DNA of 64,000 nucleotides, from the NCBI GenBank assembly GCA_019638615.1, contig JAHBTL010000013.1, positions 1-64,000 of the forward strand, given 5' to 3'. Positions 38,729 through 46,740 of the stretch are shown piece by piece. The stretch comes from Chitinophagaceae bacterium. GTDB taxonomy: Bacteria > Bacteroidota > Bacteroidia > Chitinophagales > Chitinophagaceae. A model generated the notes under the pieces. It ran no database searches and had not been told where the DNA came from. It was given only the letters and a program-made list of their open reading frames with translations. Both the position numbers and the translations under genes were made by a program. Position 1 is the stretch's first letter, and every line of letters begins with the position of its first letter.

Positions 38729-39739
38729 ATGAAAAGTCCATTTACAGGAGGCGAAGCTACACTCCAAAAAGAAATGCGAACAATGGATTTCCGCAAGGAA
38801 ACATTCCAGGTTATGTTCCAGTATTATTTGTGCAAGGACACTGGTGAGCAGTTTACAGATGATGAATTGGATGAGGTAAATACCAACCAGGTTTATAATC
38901 AATATCGTGCAAAATATGGCATTCCATTCCCTGACGAAATAATAGCAATAAGGGAACAATATGGACTACCTGCGAATAAAATGGCAGAGATTTTAGGACT
39001 TGGAGTAAATGTATATCGTAATTATGAAGCTGGCGAAGTTCCCAGTGTTTCTAATGGAAGACTCATTCAAATGGTGAAAGACCCAAAAGAATTCAGGCAA
39101 TTGATTGATTACAGTAAAAATGAATTTAGTACTGAAGAACTGGAGAAGATAAACAGGAAAATTAATCATGCTTTGCTTGGGTGGGATGATTTTGAGCATT
39201 TGTATGAGACGTTAATGCTTGGAGAGAAAAGGCCAAGCCTTTTAAATGGTTACAAAGTTCCGAGTATCAAAAAGGTAAATAATATGGTTTTATACTTTGC
39301 CGAAAAAGTAAAGCCTTTTAAAACCAAATTGAATAAGCTTTTATTTTATGCAGATTTTCTGCATTTCAAAAAAACCTGTTTTTCAATAAGCGGGTTAACT
39401 TACCAGGCAATACAAAAGGGACCTGTGCCAAAGAATTATGATTGGCTATTTGATAACACCATGGAAAAGAAGTTAGTCAAAATATTGCTGCATGATTATG
39501 GCAATTATATGGGAGAGCAATTTGTATCGGCAGAAGGAAGTGTATTTGATGAAGAATTATTTACAGCATCCGAGCTGGAGGTCATGCAAATAGTTGCAGA
39601 TGCTTTTAAAAATGATACTGTAAACGGGATAGTGAATAAAAGTCATGAAGAAGATGCATGGGCTGATAATATTGATTGCTTCAATACAATCAGTTATGAT
39701 TATGGATTTGGATTAAAGTATCCGGCAAACGGCAATTGA
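38729..39739 (+). CDS. antitoxin with MqsA-like HTH and Panacea (DUF4065) domains
   Basis: A 336-residue protein. An HTH region of MqsA/Xre type (IIAIREQYGLPANKMAEILG, NVYRNYEAGEVPS) is followed by a Panacea/DUF4065 domain (NNMVLYFAEKVKPFKTKLNKL, LLFYADFLHFKK, GLTYQAIQKGPVPKNYDWLF). Panacea-domain antitoxins neutralise many unrelated toxins. The N-terminus (MKSPFTGGEATLQKEMRTMDF) resembles the zinc-finger lead of MqsA proteins but lacks the cysteine pairs in this piece. Start is ATG 38729; the open frame extends upstream to TTG 38702. It would repress its own promoter through the palindromes before the toxin gene. Confidence 0.8.
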   Translation: MKSPFTGGEATLQKEMRTMDFRKETFQVMFQYYLCKDTGEQFTDDELDEVNTNQVYNQYRAKYGIPFPDEIIAIREQYGLPANKMAEILGLGVNVYRNYEAGEVPSVSNGRLIQMVKDPKEFRQLIDYSKNEFSTEELEKINRKINHALLGWDDFEHLYETLMLGEKRPSLLNGYKVPSIKKVNNMVLYFAEKVKPFKTKLNKLLFYADFLHFKKTCFSISGLTYQAIQKGPVPKNYDWLFDNTMEKKLVKILLHDYGNYMGEQFVSAEGSVFDEELFTASELEVMQIVADAFKNDTVNGIVNKSHEEDAWADNIDCFNTISYDYGFGLKYPANGN

Positions 39740-39913
39740 AATCAAAGAAAAGGATTCACAATATAGAGCCGCCAAAGTAAATCTAACAGCATAGAACTTA
39801 TTTAAAAGAAGAAGCGGAGCGATTGGGGAAAGAGGCAGGGAAGAAATGAGGATTACAACCGGTTATTGCATTTTGCTTTCTGCATATACGGAACTGTGTA
39901 GCCTGATAGCTGT

Positions 39914-40186
39914 TTACCCGTAGCCTACGGCAATAATGGCATCAAGGTTAAAGAAGTCAACATCCCTGGCAACATCCCGGTTACCTTCTTTTTGAACTAT
40001 CCGGATTTTCCGGATAGTTGACTCTTTGTCGAGTTCGCTGGTTTTATATATATTTTACAGGTGTTCGGTTACCGCTCTTACGTCTGCACCGAACAAACCA
40101 TCCTTTTTTGGCTCAGCCAAAAAGTTTCATTTGTAAAAATCACTTCTATTTTTACCTCACCGGCAGGGGTGTTGAATGAATATAAA
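39914..40186 (-). pseudogene. broken RhuM-family gene, copy 1
   Basis: The gap 39740-40260 holds a minus-strand remnant. It starts SFNTPAGEVKIEVIF, continues TNETFWLSQKRM, then after a small deletion LFGADVRAVTEHL, a stop in place of Lys, NIYKTSELDKESTIRKIRI, and NRDVARDVDFFNLDAIIAVG before it ends. This is the ordered N-terminal half of RhuM (virulence protein) family proteins, which are related to phage-like regulators. It carries a nonsense codon, a frameshift and a C-terminal truncation. No other gene is seen in the gap. Confidence 0.8.
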
Positions 40187-40259
40187 ACGGCGGAAAGAGT
40201 ATTGGGTGTTTTGCTGGTATAAACAGTACAAGCGAGGTGCTTACGCCAAGGCTGGGGAA
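40173..40259. repeat. diverged dispersed repeat, copy 1
   Basis: AATGAATATAAAA, then GTATAAACAGTACAAGCGAG and a purine-rich end, matching 41527-41611 in the same order. Both copies lie just downstream of a gene block of the AbiEii/dinD region. Confidence 0.5.
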
Positions 40260-40260
40260 A

Positions 40261-40914
40261 TCACAATCCATTATTGTGTTTTGCTACAGTTTCCACAAAA
40301 TCTTCTTTAATAAATTCCCAGTGCTTGCCCAAAAGACAAACAGGGGTAAAATCATCTTCAGCGATACTAAAATCAGTAAGATTGTGAAGAATGAGTTTTT
40401 CATCGTGGTTAAATTCATAACGCTGAAGATGGAATTGCAACATTTGTTGAATAGAATAATGCTGTAATAATTCGTGCAGATCCCAAAAGTCTTTCTTGCG
40501 ACCGCCACGTTGTACAATATCAATTTTCATTGCTATAATTTCTTCAACAGAAGCAAGACGTATTCCATCTATAATTTTGGATGGCTGTATAAATGGGTCA
40601 GTATAAAACACATCAACCTTAATAGCGTCATCAGTATTTGCACCTATTATATATGATTTGCCCAACCCCGGATTGATATCTTTAAAGTGTTGCAGGTAGG
40701 TAAAATTATTCTTTAAGAAATGTTCTATAGCGTCAAAATCAATATTACCATAAGGCGAGTCACTGAAAAGGTCTATATCAACAGATTTCCTATACCCTAA
40801 CTGTAAACTCAATGCTGTACCACCTACTAACCGGAACTGGTTAAATGCAGGTGCAGCCATTAGCTGCAAAAGTATTTGCCTGAGTGGAACACTTATGGTA
40901 TTGTAATACAACAT
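40261..40914 (-). CDS. AbiEii-family nucleotidyltransferase toxin
   Basis: A 217-residue nucleotidyltransferase. The catalytic motif is FRLVGGTALSLQLGYRKSVDIDLFS; IKVDVFY supplies the third acidic position, followed by LASVEEIIAMKIDIVQRGGRKKDFWDLHEL. AbiEii and related proteins transfer nucleotides to targets such as tRNA and cause reversible growth arrest or phage abortive infection. The gene lies 17 bases after a HigA-like antitoxin gene on the same strand, so it forms a two-gene TA unit. ATG 40914 is the start. Confidence 0.85.
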   Translation of the reverse strand: MLYYNTISVPLRQILLQLMAAPAFNQFRLVGGTALSLQLGYRKSVDIDLFSDSPYGNIDFDAIEHFLKNNFTYLQHFKDINPGLGKSYIIGANTDDAIKVDVFYTDPFIQPSKIIDGIRLASVEEIIAMKIDIVQRGGRKKDFWDLHELLQHYSIQQMLQFHLQRYEFNHDEKLILHNLTDFSIAEDDFTPVCLLGKHWEFIKEDFVETVAKHNNGL

Positions 40915-40931
40915 GCGGGTTTATTATAGCG

Positions 40932-41414
40932 CTAATGTGTTAGCGAAAAAAGTGCAGTCTTTCTTGCCTGCAATGCAGCCTGAACTTTAGCCATACCGTA
41001 AAATCGGGATATTTCATTTTGCTCATTTGCATTGCCTCGTTCATATACACGCTGTATCACGGCTTTATATTGCTTCTCCCAATCTATCTGTTTTACATCC
41101 GTATCCCAGAACAAAGTTTTTCTAAGCTTTGCCAGATCAGGTGTATGTTTCTTTTCCTTCTCTTTTTCTTTTTTAATATCATACCAGGCTTGCAGAAAAA
41201 CCAGCGTTCCTTCACCCAGTTGTAATTCTTTTTCTATCCTGAGGGCAAGCGCAGTATTTAAACTTCGTTTGCCTTTTGTAATAGCATTAAAAGTTTGGGG
41301 ATGCTCGGAAAGAGATAATGCAAAAGGACGTTTTTTGATAGAACGCTTTTTTAACTCCCTGTCGAGTATAATACCAGGATGAATGCCCTTATATTTTTCA
41401 AACTGTTTGTTCAC
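40932..41414 (-). CDS. HigA/VapI-like HTH antitoxin paired with AbiEii
   Basis: The product has an Xre-like HTH typical of HigA antidotes: HPGIILDRELKKRSIKKRPF, LSEHPQTFNAITKGKRSLNT and a C-terminal helical region (QIDWEKQYKAVIQRVYERGN, EISRFYGMAKVQ). The open frame could start at TTG 41450, but a near-perfect promoter (TTG-N21-TACATTTG) lies inside that extension. The GTG at 41414, four bases past the -7 box, is therefore the more likely start, giving about 160 residues and a nearly leaderless mRNA. It probably controls its own operon. Confidence 0.75.
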   Translation of the reverse strand: MNKQFEKYKGIHPGIILDRELKKRSIKKRPFALSLSEHPQTFNAITKGKRSLNTALALRIEKELQLGEGTLVFLQAWYDIKKEKEKEKKHTPDLAKLRKTLFWDTDVKQIDWEKQYKAVIQRVYERGNANEQNEISRFYGMAKVQAALQARKTALFSLTH

Positions 41415-41417
41415 ATA

Positions 41418-41450
41418 GCAAATGTAATCAAATTTGCTTATATATTTCAA
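41418..41450 (-). promoter_or_regulatory. promoter and operator of the HigA-like/AbiEii operon
   Basis: On the minus strand TTG (41450-41448) is followed after 21 bases by TACATTTG (41426-41419). The -7 box lies within an inverted repeat, GCAAAT-N8-ATTTGC (41418-41437), that would let the antitoxin block RNA polymerase. It lies inside the frame extension upstream of GTG 41414. Confidence 0.65.
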
Positions 41451-41526
41451 TATTTTCCGGCATCACCTGTAGCAAGGTGTCCGTCAAATTACCAATACTT
41501 GCACCGGTTGAAAGTTATTGAGTAGG

Positions 41527-41611
41527 AATGAATATAAAAAGTAGGAAGTAGAGGGTTGAAAGTTTGTTAGTATAAACAGCACAAGCGAGACGTTTGCGCT
41601 TGGAGGAGAAG
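41527..41611. repeat. diverged dispersed repeat, copy 2
   Basis: AATGAATATAAAA, GTATAAACAGCACAAGCGAG and AAGCGAGACG...CGCTT, in the same order as 40173-40259. It fills most of the gap between the antitoxin gene and the second dinD. Confidence 0.5.
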
Positions 41612-41631
41612 GCACATACCAGTAGGGGAAA

Positions 41632-42449
41632 TTATTTCTTCTTTTTAGGTTTTAATTGTTTTGGTTTAGAAGTTTTTCCCAACTTTTTAATGCTATCCGC
41701 TGCCGGCAGGTTTTCAGGCATAGTTCCTCCAGGTTCCTGTATGGTTTTGTGTACTTTTTTGCCTACTTCAAAATGTGTTTGATTGGCATTGTGTTTACCT
41801 TTTATATTTTCCCTGCGTAATTTTTCCTCTGTTTGTGTAGCCCTGAAAAGGTTGGCTGCCAGTTCGGTACTACCCATGTGATCAGGTATTTGCTGGCTTT
41901 TAGCGAGCCCTTTTCTTTTGTGTATGCCTTTGGCATCAAGCCCGCCATACAAACCCATGTACCCATGATTTTGAAAAATGGCATAATCAAGCGAAGTAAT
42001 TACACCTGCATTTTTGGCAGCAGCTAAATGTGTGTTGTGCTTAGACATTTCATTACGCAGGAAAACTCTTTTTCATCTTCGGTACTAAGGCGGTTATAGG
42101 CTTCCATCTGCGTTATTTCCTGCAACCTTGTTTGCACGGCAAAATAACTTTGTCCTAGCGCTACTACTTCTTTAGAGGGATCGGCATTTTGTACAATTAA
42201 ATAACAGGCGTAGCGGGAGAGTTTATAGCTTGTATAGGTTTGCTTTGCTCCCTGCCCGGCAATTAACACCTCGTTGGCTTCAACGATGTGTTCCAGAGGG
42301 TTGTGACCGCTGTTTTTGCAGGCTTCAATAGCTTTTTCTATTACGCCTGAAAAATTTCTAAAATCGGTATAATCAAGTGTTTTAGCAAGTTGTCTTGCCA
42401 TCCAAAATTCATTACCGTTTTCATCAGTCTGTTTAATTTGTTCAAACAC
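41632..42449 (-). pseudogene. frameshifted second dinD-like gene
   Basis: Two adjoining open frames make one DinD. The first (GTG 42449) gives MFEQIKQTDENGNEFWMARQ, FRNFSGVIEKAIEACKNSG, YACYLIVQNADPSKE and LSTEDEKE. The second gives MSKHNTHLAAAKNAGVITS, IFQNHGYMGLYGGLDAKGI and GTMPENLPAADSIKKLGK. The intact join would read DEKRVFLRNEMSKHN; a run of five As where six are needed causes the -1 shift near 42070. It may be a true pseudogene, a sequencing slip, or a slippery phase-variable site. Confidence 0.8.
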
Positions 42450-42559
42450 AGATAGTCTTTATTGTGATAAGTCTTTTTTCATTGGTTAAGTCTTTTAATT
42501 TTGTTTTATCACCTTCCTGACGTCAGGAAAACGATACATGGTTTTGATATAATGTATTA

Positions 42560-42663
42560 TTGTTTCAGCCAAAAAGTTTGTCATTAAAGATCACTTCTAT
42601 TTTTACATCACCGGAAGGGGTGTTGTAAAAAATGATGTCATTATGTTGCGGGTTGCTATCCAT
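42560..42663 (-). pseudogene. 5' remnant of a RhuM-family gene, copy 2
   Basis: From ATG 42663 the minus strand reads MDSNPQHNDIIFYNTPSGDV, then KIEVIFND and, after a deletion, LFG before a stop. This is the conserved start of RhuM proteins and is similar to the copy at 39914-40186, but only about 35 residues remain. The surrounding 42450-43064 gap otherwise contains a palindrome and a hydrophobic open frame (42813-43073) that I do not call as a gene. Confidence 0.7.
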
Positions 42664-42957
42664 TTTAATTGTAGATTAGTAAAATAAAAATACTAAATTT
42701 TTTAGTTTGCCGATCACTTTCTTGCATTTACAAAAAGAAGATACTATTGAAAAGGTTTACCGGGTCTGTTACCATTTTGGAAACCGCACTACTGTTAATC
42801 CCCGGTTTATGAATGAAACATAATTTTTTGTTACAACTGCTTCTCAAATACTTTAAAATATTTTTTCCTTTTTCGAGAATGCTTAAGTATAAGCTGTTTG
42901 AATTATTTTATTTGCAGATACCAGCTTTTATTTTTCATGCCATCTTCGTTGCGCCTG

Positions 42958-42975
42958 CCCCGATAGCTATCGGGG
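42958..42975. repeat. CCCCGATAGCTATCGGGG palindrome, copy 2
   Basis: A perfect 18-base palindrome whose 16-base core is identical to the copy between rpoB and rpoC at 24675-24690. Confidence 0.85.
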
Positions 42976-43064
42976 TCGAACAATCACTTCATCAGTATAT
43001 TTTCATGGCAGCAAAGCGCATTTTGCAATTCCCTTTCACTATAGCAGAATTTTACACCTTTAAA

Positions 43065-43883
43065 CTATCCTAAATCTATCTTTCTGTTCTCAACTTTAAA
43101 TTTATCATCTAAGTTTATTAGATTATACAAAGATGTCCCTAAATGCCGTCTTGAATTTTCATCAAAAACTTCGATATGAGCTTTTGCTCCTGCATGTTTC
43201 ATAGCACTATCCACTACCCATAATTCATTAGTTCCTTTTCTTTTGTAAACTATACGACCATTATTTCTAGGGTAGTTGGTTTTTTCAAAAAGCGTATCAT
43301 CTTTTAATACTGTTTGAAAATCTGCAGGAGCGGTTCGAGAGTTTTCATCATAAATTTCCTCGGGATTAATAAACCCTCTATTAATAAGCCAACTTTCGAT
43401 CTCTTCTGGAGTTACAACAGCATCAACTACAATCGAATCCGCTTTGTTTTTTAAAATGGTAAGGCTCGGTTCATTTCCAAACTTTGACTCACTAAAATTT
43501 AATAGGAACCCGTAAAAATTTTGAGAGACTAAAGTTCTTTCAGAAATTTCGGCTACAGAGGTAGTTACAAAATTTTCATCGTTATATTCATAACTACAAG
43601 AATTGTCGTGTATTTGATCTTTTTGCCAACTTTTAGGAGATAATTTATCCAGGTTTTCAGAGAAAACTCGATTTAAAGGAGGATTATTTTTTATAACTGA
43701 ATCAAAAAAAGAGCCCTCTATTCCTGTATAATAAAAGAAATGATCACTTTTGAATGTATCTTTTTCATTTTTAATTTCACTAATCCTTTTTAAGGATGAT
43801 ATGAACACCTTCAATGAATTAAAAAAATGAAGTTGCTCATTATATTGACCGTGTAATGAAGTCTCGTTTATGAATAGTTGCAT
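43065..43883 (-). CDS. orphan 272-residue protein, last gene of the methyltransferase-DUF262-DUF3696 operon
   Basis: I do not recognise this protein. No signal peptide, membrane helix or Walker motif is visible. The N-terminal half is mixed alpha/beta (HFFYYTGIEGSFFDSVIKN, ISERTLVSQNFYGFLLNFSE). A VTPEEIESWLINRGFINPE helix leads to a short C-terminal domain with NNGRIVYKRKGTNELWVVDS, HAGAKAHIEVFDENSRRHLG and a final YNLINLDDKF. That C-terminal pattern of strand, W and aromatic acid with conserved His and Arg residues loosely recalls small RNase-toxin (BECR-type) domains, but this is only a resemblance. It starts one base after the DUF3696 stop (TAATATG), so it must be made with that ATPase. 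It could be the effector. Confidence 0.8.
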   Translation of the reverse strand: MQLFINETSLHGQYNEQLHFFNSLKVFISSLKRISEIKNEKDTFKSDHFFYYTGIEGSFFDSVIKNNPPLNRVFSENLDKLSPKSWQKDQIHDNSCSYEYNDENFVTTSVAEISERTLVSQNFYGFLLNFSESKFGNEPSLTILKNKADSIVVDAVVTPEEIESWLINRGFINPEEIYDENSRTAPADFQTVLKDDTLFEKTNYPRNNGRIVYKRKGTNELWVVDSAMKHAGAKAHIEVFDENSRRHLGTSLYNLINLDDKFKVENRKIDLG

Positions 43884-43884
43884 A

Positions 43885-45156
43885 TTAAATCCCTAATAAA
43901 TAATTCAAATCTCTAGTAGCTTGATCAAAAAAGTCTTTTGGCCAGTTATTTACACCACCTTCTTCATCAATGTTTATTTTATCAAAAAGCTTATCATTTT
44001 TGTTGTCGAAATATAGAACATTTGTTTCTTCGGAACTTACAATAGAGTCCTTCACAGTAATTCTAAATCCATTAAGAATATGTTCACTATGTGTTTCCAC
44101 CAAAACTTGTACTCCGGCTGCAGAAACTAGACCTAGAAATTTTGCTAATATTGATTGTGCATAGGGGTGTAAGTGTGCTTCCGGGTTCTCAACAATAAGA
44201 ATCTCGCCCGACTTAGCTATTAAGCCTGCAACAATAATAGGTAATGAATAACTAAATCCATATCCAACATTTGTCGGTTTGAAATATGAGCTTTTACCAT
44301 CAGAATTAATTCTTAATTTCAATAAATCTTCACCTTTTATTGGTTCAACCTGAATTTTTGCTCCTTGAAATATTTTGTCAATCCAATAATTTGTATTGTC
44401 TTCAATTGTCAAGCTAAGATCTTCAATGTTTTCTCCAAACATTCTACTATATCCTTCTAATACAGTTTTGTTTACCTTATCATTTCCTTTATGATGTAAT
44501 ATATTAACGGTATTTTCTCCTAATGCTCCAACACTAACAAAATGATTTAAGGATTTATTTTCGTAGTAATTTTTAGGTCCGATTCTATCAGCAGAGACAT
44601 AATGTACGCCAATAAAATTGATTCCCAATTTAATATTTTTGATATTTTTTTGTTGGAAATATTGCTCTATTGTAGCATCTCCTAAAAACAAATCGAATAA
44701 AGGGTATTGCAATTGTTTCTCTTCCGTATTAGTTAATGTCTTCGAATCTGAAAACGCTTGATACCATTCATCAGTTCTTTGCAGTTCAATCTGTGTTGCT
44801 CCACATTTTGATTTGATAGTTTCAATAAATACTTCGGAGGCATCTGCGTTATCATTATACAAATAGTAATCAATTGAAAACTGATCATATTCAAATCCAA
44901 AATGGATTTTTTCAGAAAAGTTGGTTTCCTTGTTTTTTACATCATCAAAACTTCCAAGTTTTACATTATCACCATTAAGAAAAATTTTATTGGTAGCTCT
45001 ATTTGTAAGAGCAGACTGACTTAAAAGTAAAAAAACCTGTAAAACTGTTGATTTCCCTCTACCATTAATTCCGGTAAATAAATTTAAACTGGACAAAGGA
45101 ATTTTTACGTTTTCCTTATACAATTTAAAGTTGTCTATAGATACTTGTGTTATCAT
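43885..45156 (-). CDS. DUF3696-type AAA/ABC-like ATPase
   Basis: A 423-residue SMC/ABC-like ATPase. It opens with ITQVSIDNFKLYKENVKIPL and the Walker A GINGRGKST. A C-terminal Walker B (ILIVENPEAHLHPYAQS), the D/H-loop VETHSEHILNGFR and the DUF3696 ending (EEGGVNNWPKDFFDQATRDL) follow. Relatives are the ATPase partners of several defence loci and of OLD-like nucleases. The start codon overlaps the stop of the DUF262 gene (TAATG), and the next gene follows after one base, so the stoichiometry may be fixed by coupling. Confidence 0.87.
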   Translation of the reverse strand: MITQVSIDNFKLYKENVKIPLSSLNLFTGINGRGKSTVLQVFLLLSQSALTNRATNKIFLNGDNVKLGSFDDVKNKETNFSEKIHFGFEYDQFSIDYYLYNDNADASEVFIETIKSKCGATQIELQRTDEWYQAFSDSKTLTNTEEKQLQYPLFDLFLGDATIEQYFQQKNIKNIKLGINFIGVHYVSADRIGPKNYYENKSLNHFVSVGALGENTVNILHHKGNDKVNKTVLEGYSRMFGENIEDLSLTIEDNTNYWIDKIFQGAKIQVEPIKGEDLLKLRINSDGKSSYFKPTNVGYGFSYSLPIIVAGLIAKSGEILIVENPEAHLHPYAQSILAKFLGLVSAAGVQVLVETHSEHILNGFRITVKDSIVSSEETNVLYFDNKNDKLFDKINIDEEGGVNNWPKDFFDQATRDLNYLLGI

Positions 45157-46739
45157 TATATGTTTAATATTTCAAATGTTTTATTAAACCTTGTTTTAAC
45201 ATTCGTTGGGCTACCTGTTGAAATTCTAATTGATTCTCTAAATTCATTATCTTTCAGAAGACGATCGTAATATTGGTTAATTATATTTTGTTTGTTATTT
45301 GATAACTCTAAATCACTTTTTTTATCAAAGAATACAGATATACATTCCAACAAAGCGATATTTATTCTCCCTCTACTGTTTTCTATTGGTAACCTAAAAT
45401 TATTGCTACCAAAGAATGCAAAAGTTAAATTCATTACTCTTAAAAATCGTCGCTTCAAATCCTCAATTTCTAAATTTGACATCCGGTTAATTCGTCTCAT
45501 TGTTTTGCCTAAAAAGTCATCTAAATCGCCTTTATATTCATCAATTGCATTTCTATTTGAAAAAGCAAAAAAACGTAAGATAGCTTCCCGATCTTTCATC
45601 CTAAGAGAAGGAATACCATTATCAATCGCCTGTCTAAATTCTATTGTTTCAGAGAGTTCTGCAAGCAGGCTTGTTGCGTTCCCTATATAGATACAGTTCC
45701 TTATCTCCTGCCGGGTGAGCGGCGTACCATTGGAATTAATTCTGTTAAAAATGTCATATACTATTGACATTGGCACGGAGGGTTTAAGTACATATAACAA
45801 CAACTCTCTATCTTCAATTCTAGCTTGTAGTTCACTTGGTAAATCAGAGTAAAATTTACCTTTCAAAAGAGGAAGTGCTTCGAGTCCTGCTAATGCGTAA
45901 TCTCCATTTAAAAAATCAAAGATGGCTGATGATCTCTGCAACCCATCAACAATGATCATTTTTCCTTCTAAATCCTGGCTTATGTAAAAAGGTGGAATAG
46001 GTATATTTAAAATAAGAGACTCAATAAATCTACTTTTTTGTTGGAGTTTCCAAACCTGATTTCTTTGAAAAGGAGGGATTACAATTTTATCTTGTTCTTT
46101 CCTTCTTAAAAGAGTTACAACCTGCATATGAGCCTCTTTGATATCTAACTCTTCATTAGTATAATTTGCAGGGTATATACTGCCTTTAGAATCATCTTCT
46201 TCTTCATCAATAATAAAATCTGACTCCTCATCTAATTGGTCATTTATTTTATAAACAGTCTCCCTATCTCCACCAGCTAATTCTCTAATGTCCGAAACTA
46301 CAAGAGAAGAATAAATCAGCCAGTTTATGATCGTGCTATATCTGCGAGCGATGGTAGATTCTGCACCTTCGATAAAATCTCTGAGAAAATCTAATATTTG
46401 TTGACGACTCAGCCCATCTTCATTACTTTCAATTTCCTTAAGTACTTTTTTAAATAAATCATTTTGTCTAAGAATTACTCGAATTTTTTTCAACCGATTT
46501 TCTTCATCAAGTATAATAAGAGATTCTCCTAATTTAGTCAAAGAAGCATTGTTGTTTTCATTTTCAAGCAATCCTAAAATTTCCGCGGCTAATCTGTAAT
46601 ATCTTCCTTGTCGATCAGTGAAACCGACATAATCTGCTATTTTCTGATCTGTCTTATAATCATTATATACTGCCTCTACAGCTATTATTACTTTACTCAA
46701 TTCATCTGCCTGAGGCACTTGTGTTATAGATATTTTCAT
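45156..46739 (-). CDS. DUF262-domain protein with an N-terminal winged-helix (DUF7226-like) region
   Basis: A 527-residue protein. The N-terminus (KIADYVGFTDRQGRYYRLA, LGLLENENNNASLTKLGE) resembles the small winged-helix domain found in several type II restriction proteins. The DUF262 ParB-like domain (about residues 200-400) shows VIPPFQRNQVWKLQQKSRFI, the DGLQRSSAIFDFL motif (usually DGQQR) and FNRINSNGTPLTRQEIRN. DUF262 proteins such as GmrS and SspE use nucleotide hydrolysis in type IV-like restriction. No HNH/DUF1524 nuclease domain is attached, so a separate effector is needed. Confidence 0.87.
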   Translation of the reverse strand: MKISITQVPQADELSKVIIAVEAVYNDYKTDQKIADYVGFTDRQGRYYRLAAEILGLLENENNNASLTKLGESLIILDEENRLKKIRVILRQNDLFKKVLKEIESNEDGLSRQQILDFLRDFIEGAESTIARRYSTIINWLIYSSLVVSDIRELAGGDRETVYKINDQLDEESDFIIDEEEDDSKGSIYPANYTNEELDIKEAHMQVVTLLRRKEQDKIVIPPFQRNQVWKLQQKSRFIESLILNIPIPPFYISQDLEGKMIIVDGLQRSSAIFDFLNGDYALAGLEALPLLKGKFYSDLPSELQARIEDRELLLYVLKPSVPMSIVYDIFNRINSNGTPLTRQEIRNCIYIGNATSLLAELSETIEFRQAIDNGIPSLRMKDREAILRFFAFSNRNAIDEYKGDLDDFLGKTMRRINRMSNLEIEDLKRRFLRVMNLTFAFFGSNNFRLPIENSRGRINIALLECISVFFDKKSDLELSNNKQNIINQYYDRLLKDNEFRESIRISTGSPTNVKTRFNKTFEILNI

Positions 46740-46740
46740 A

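Noticed and set aside
42813-43073. 86-codon plus-strand open frame, hydrophobic and aromatic
   Set aside because: AT-rich with no domain, no plausible promoter and a palindromic repeat through its middle; more likely a chance frame.
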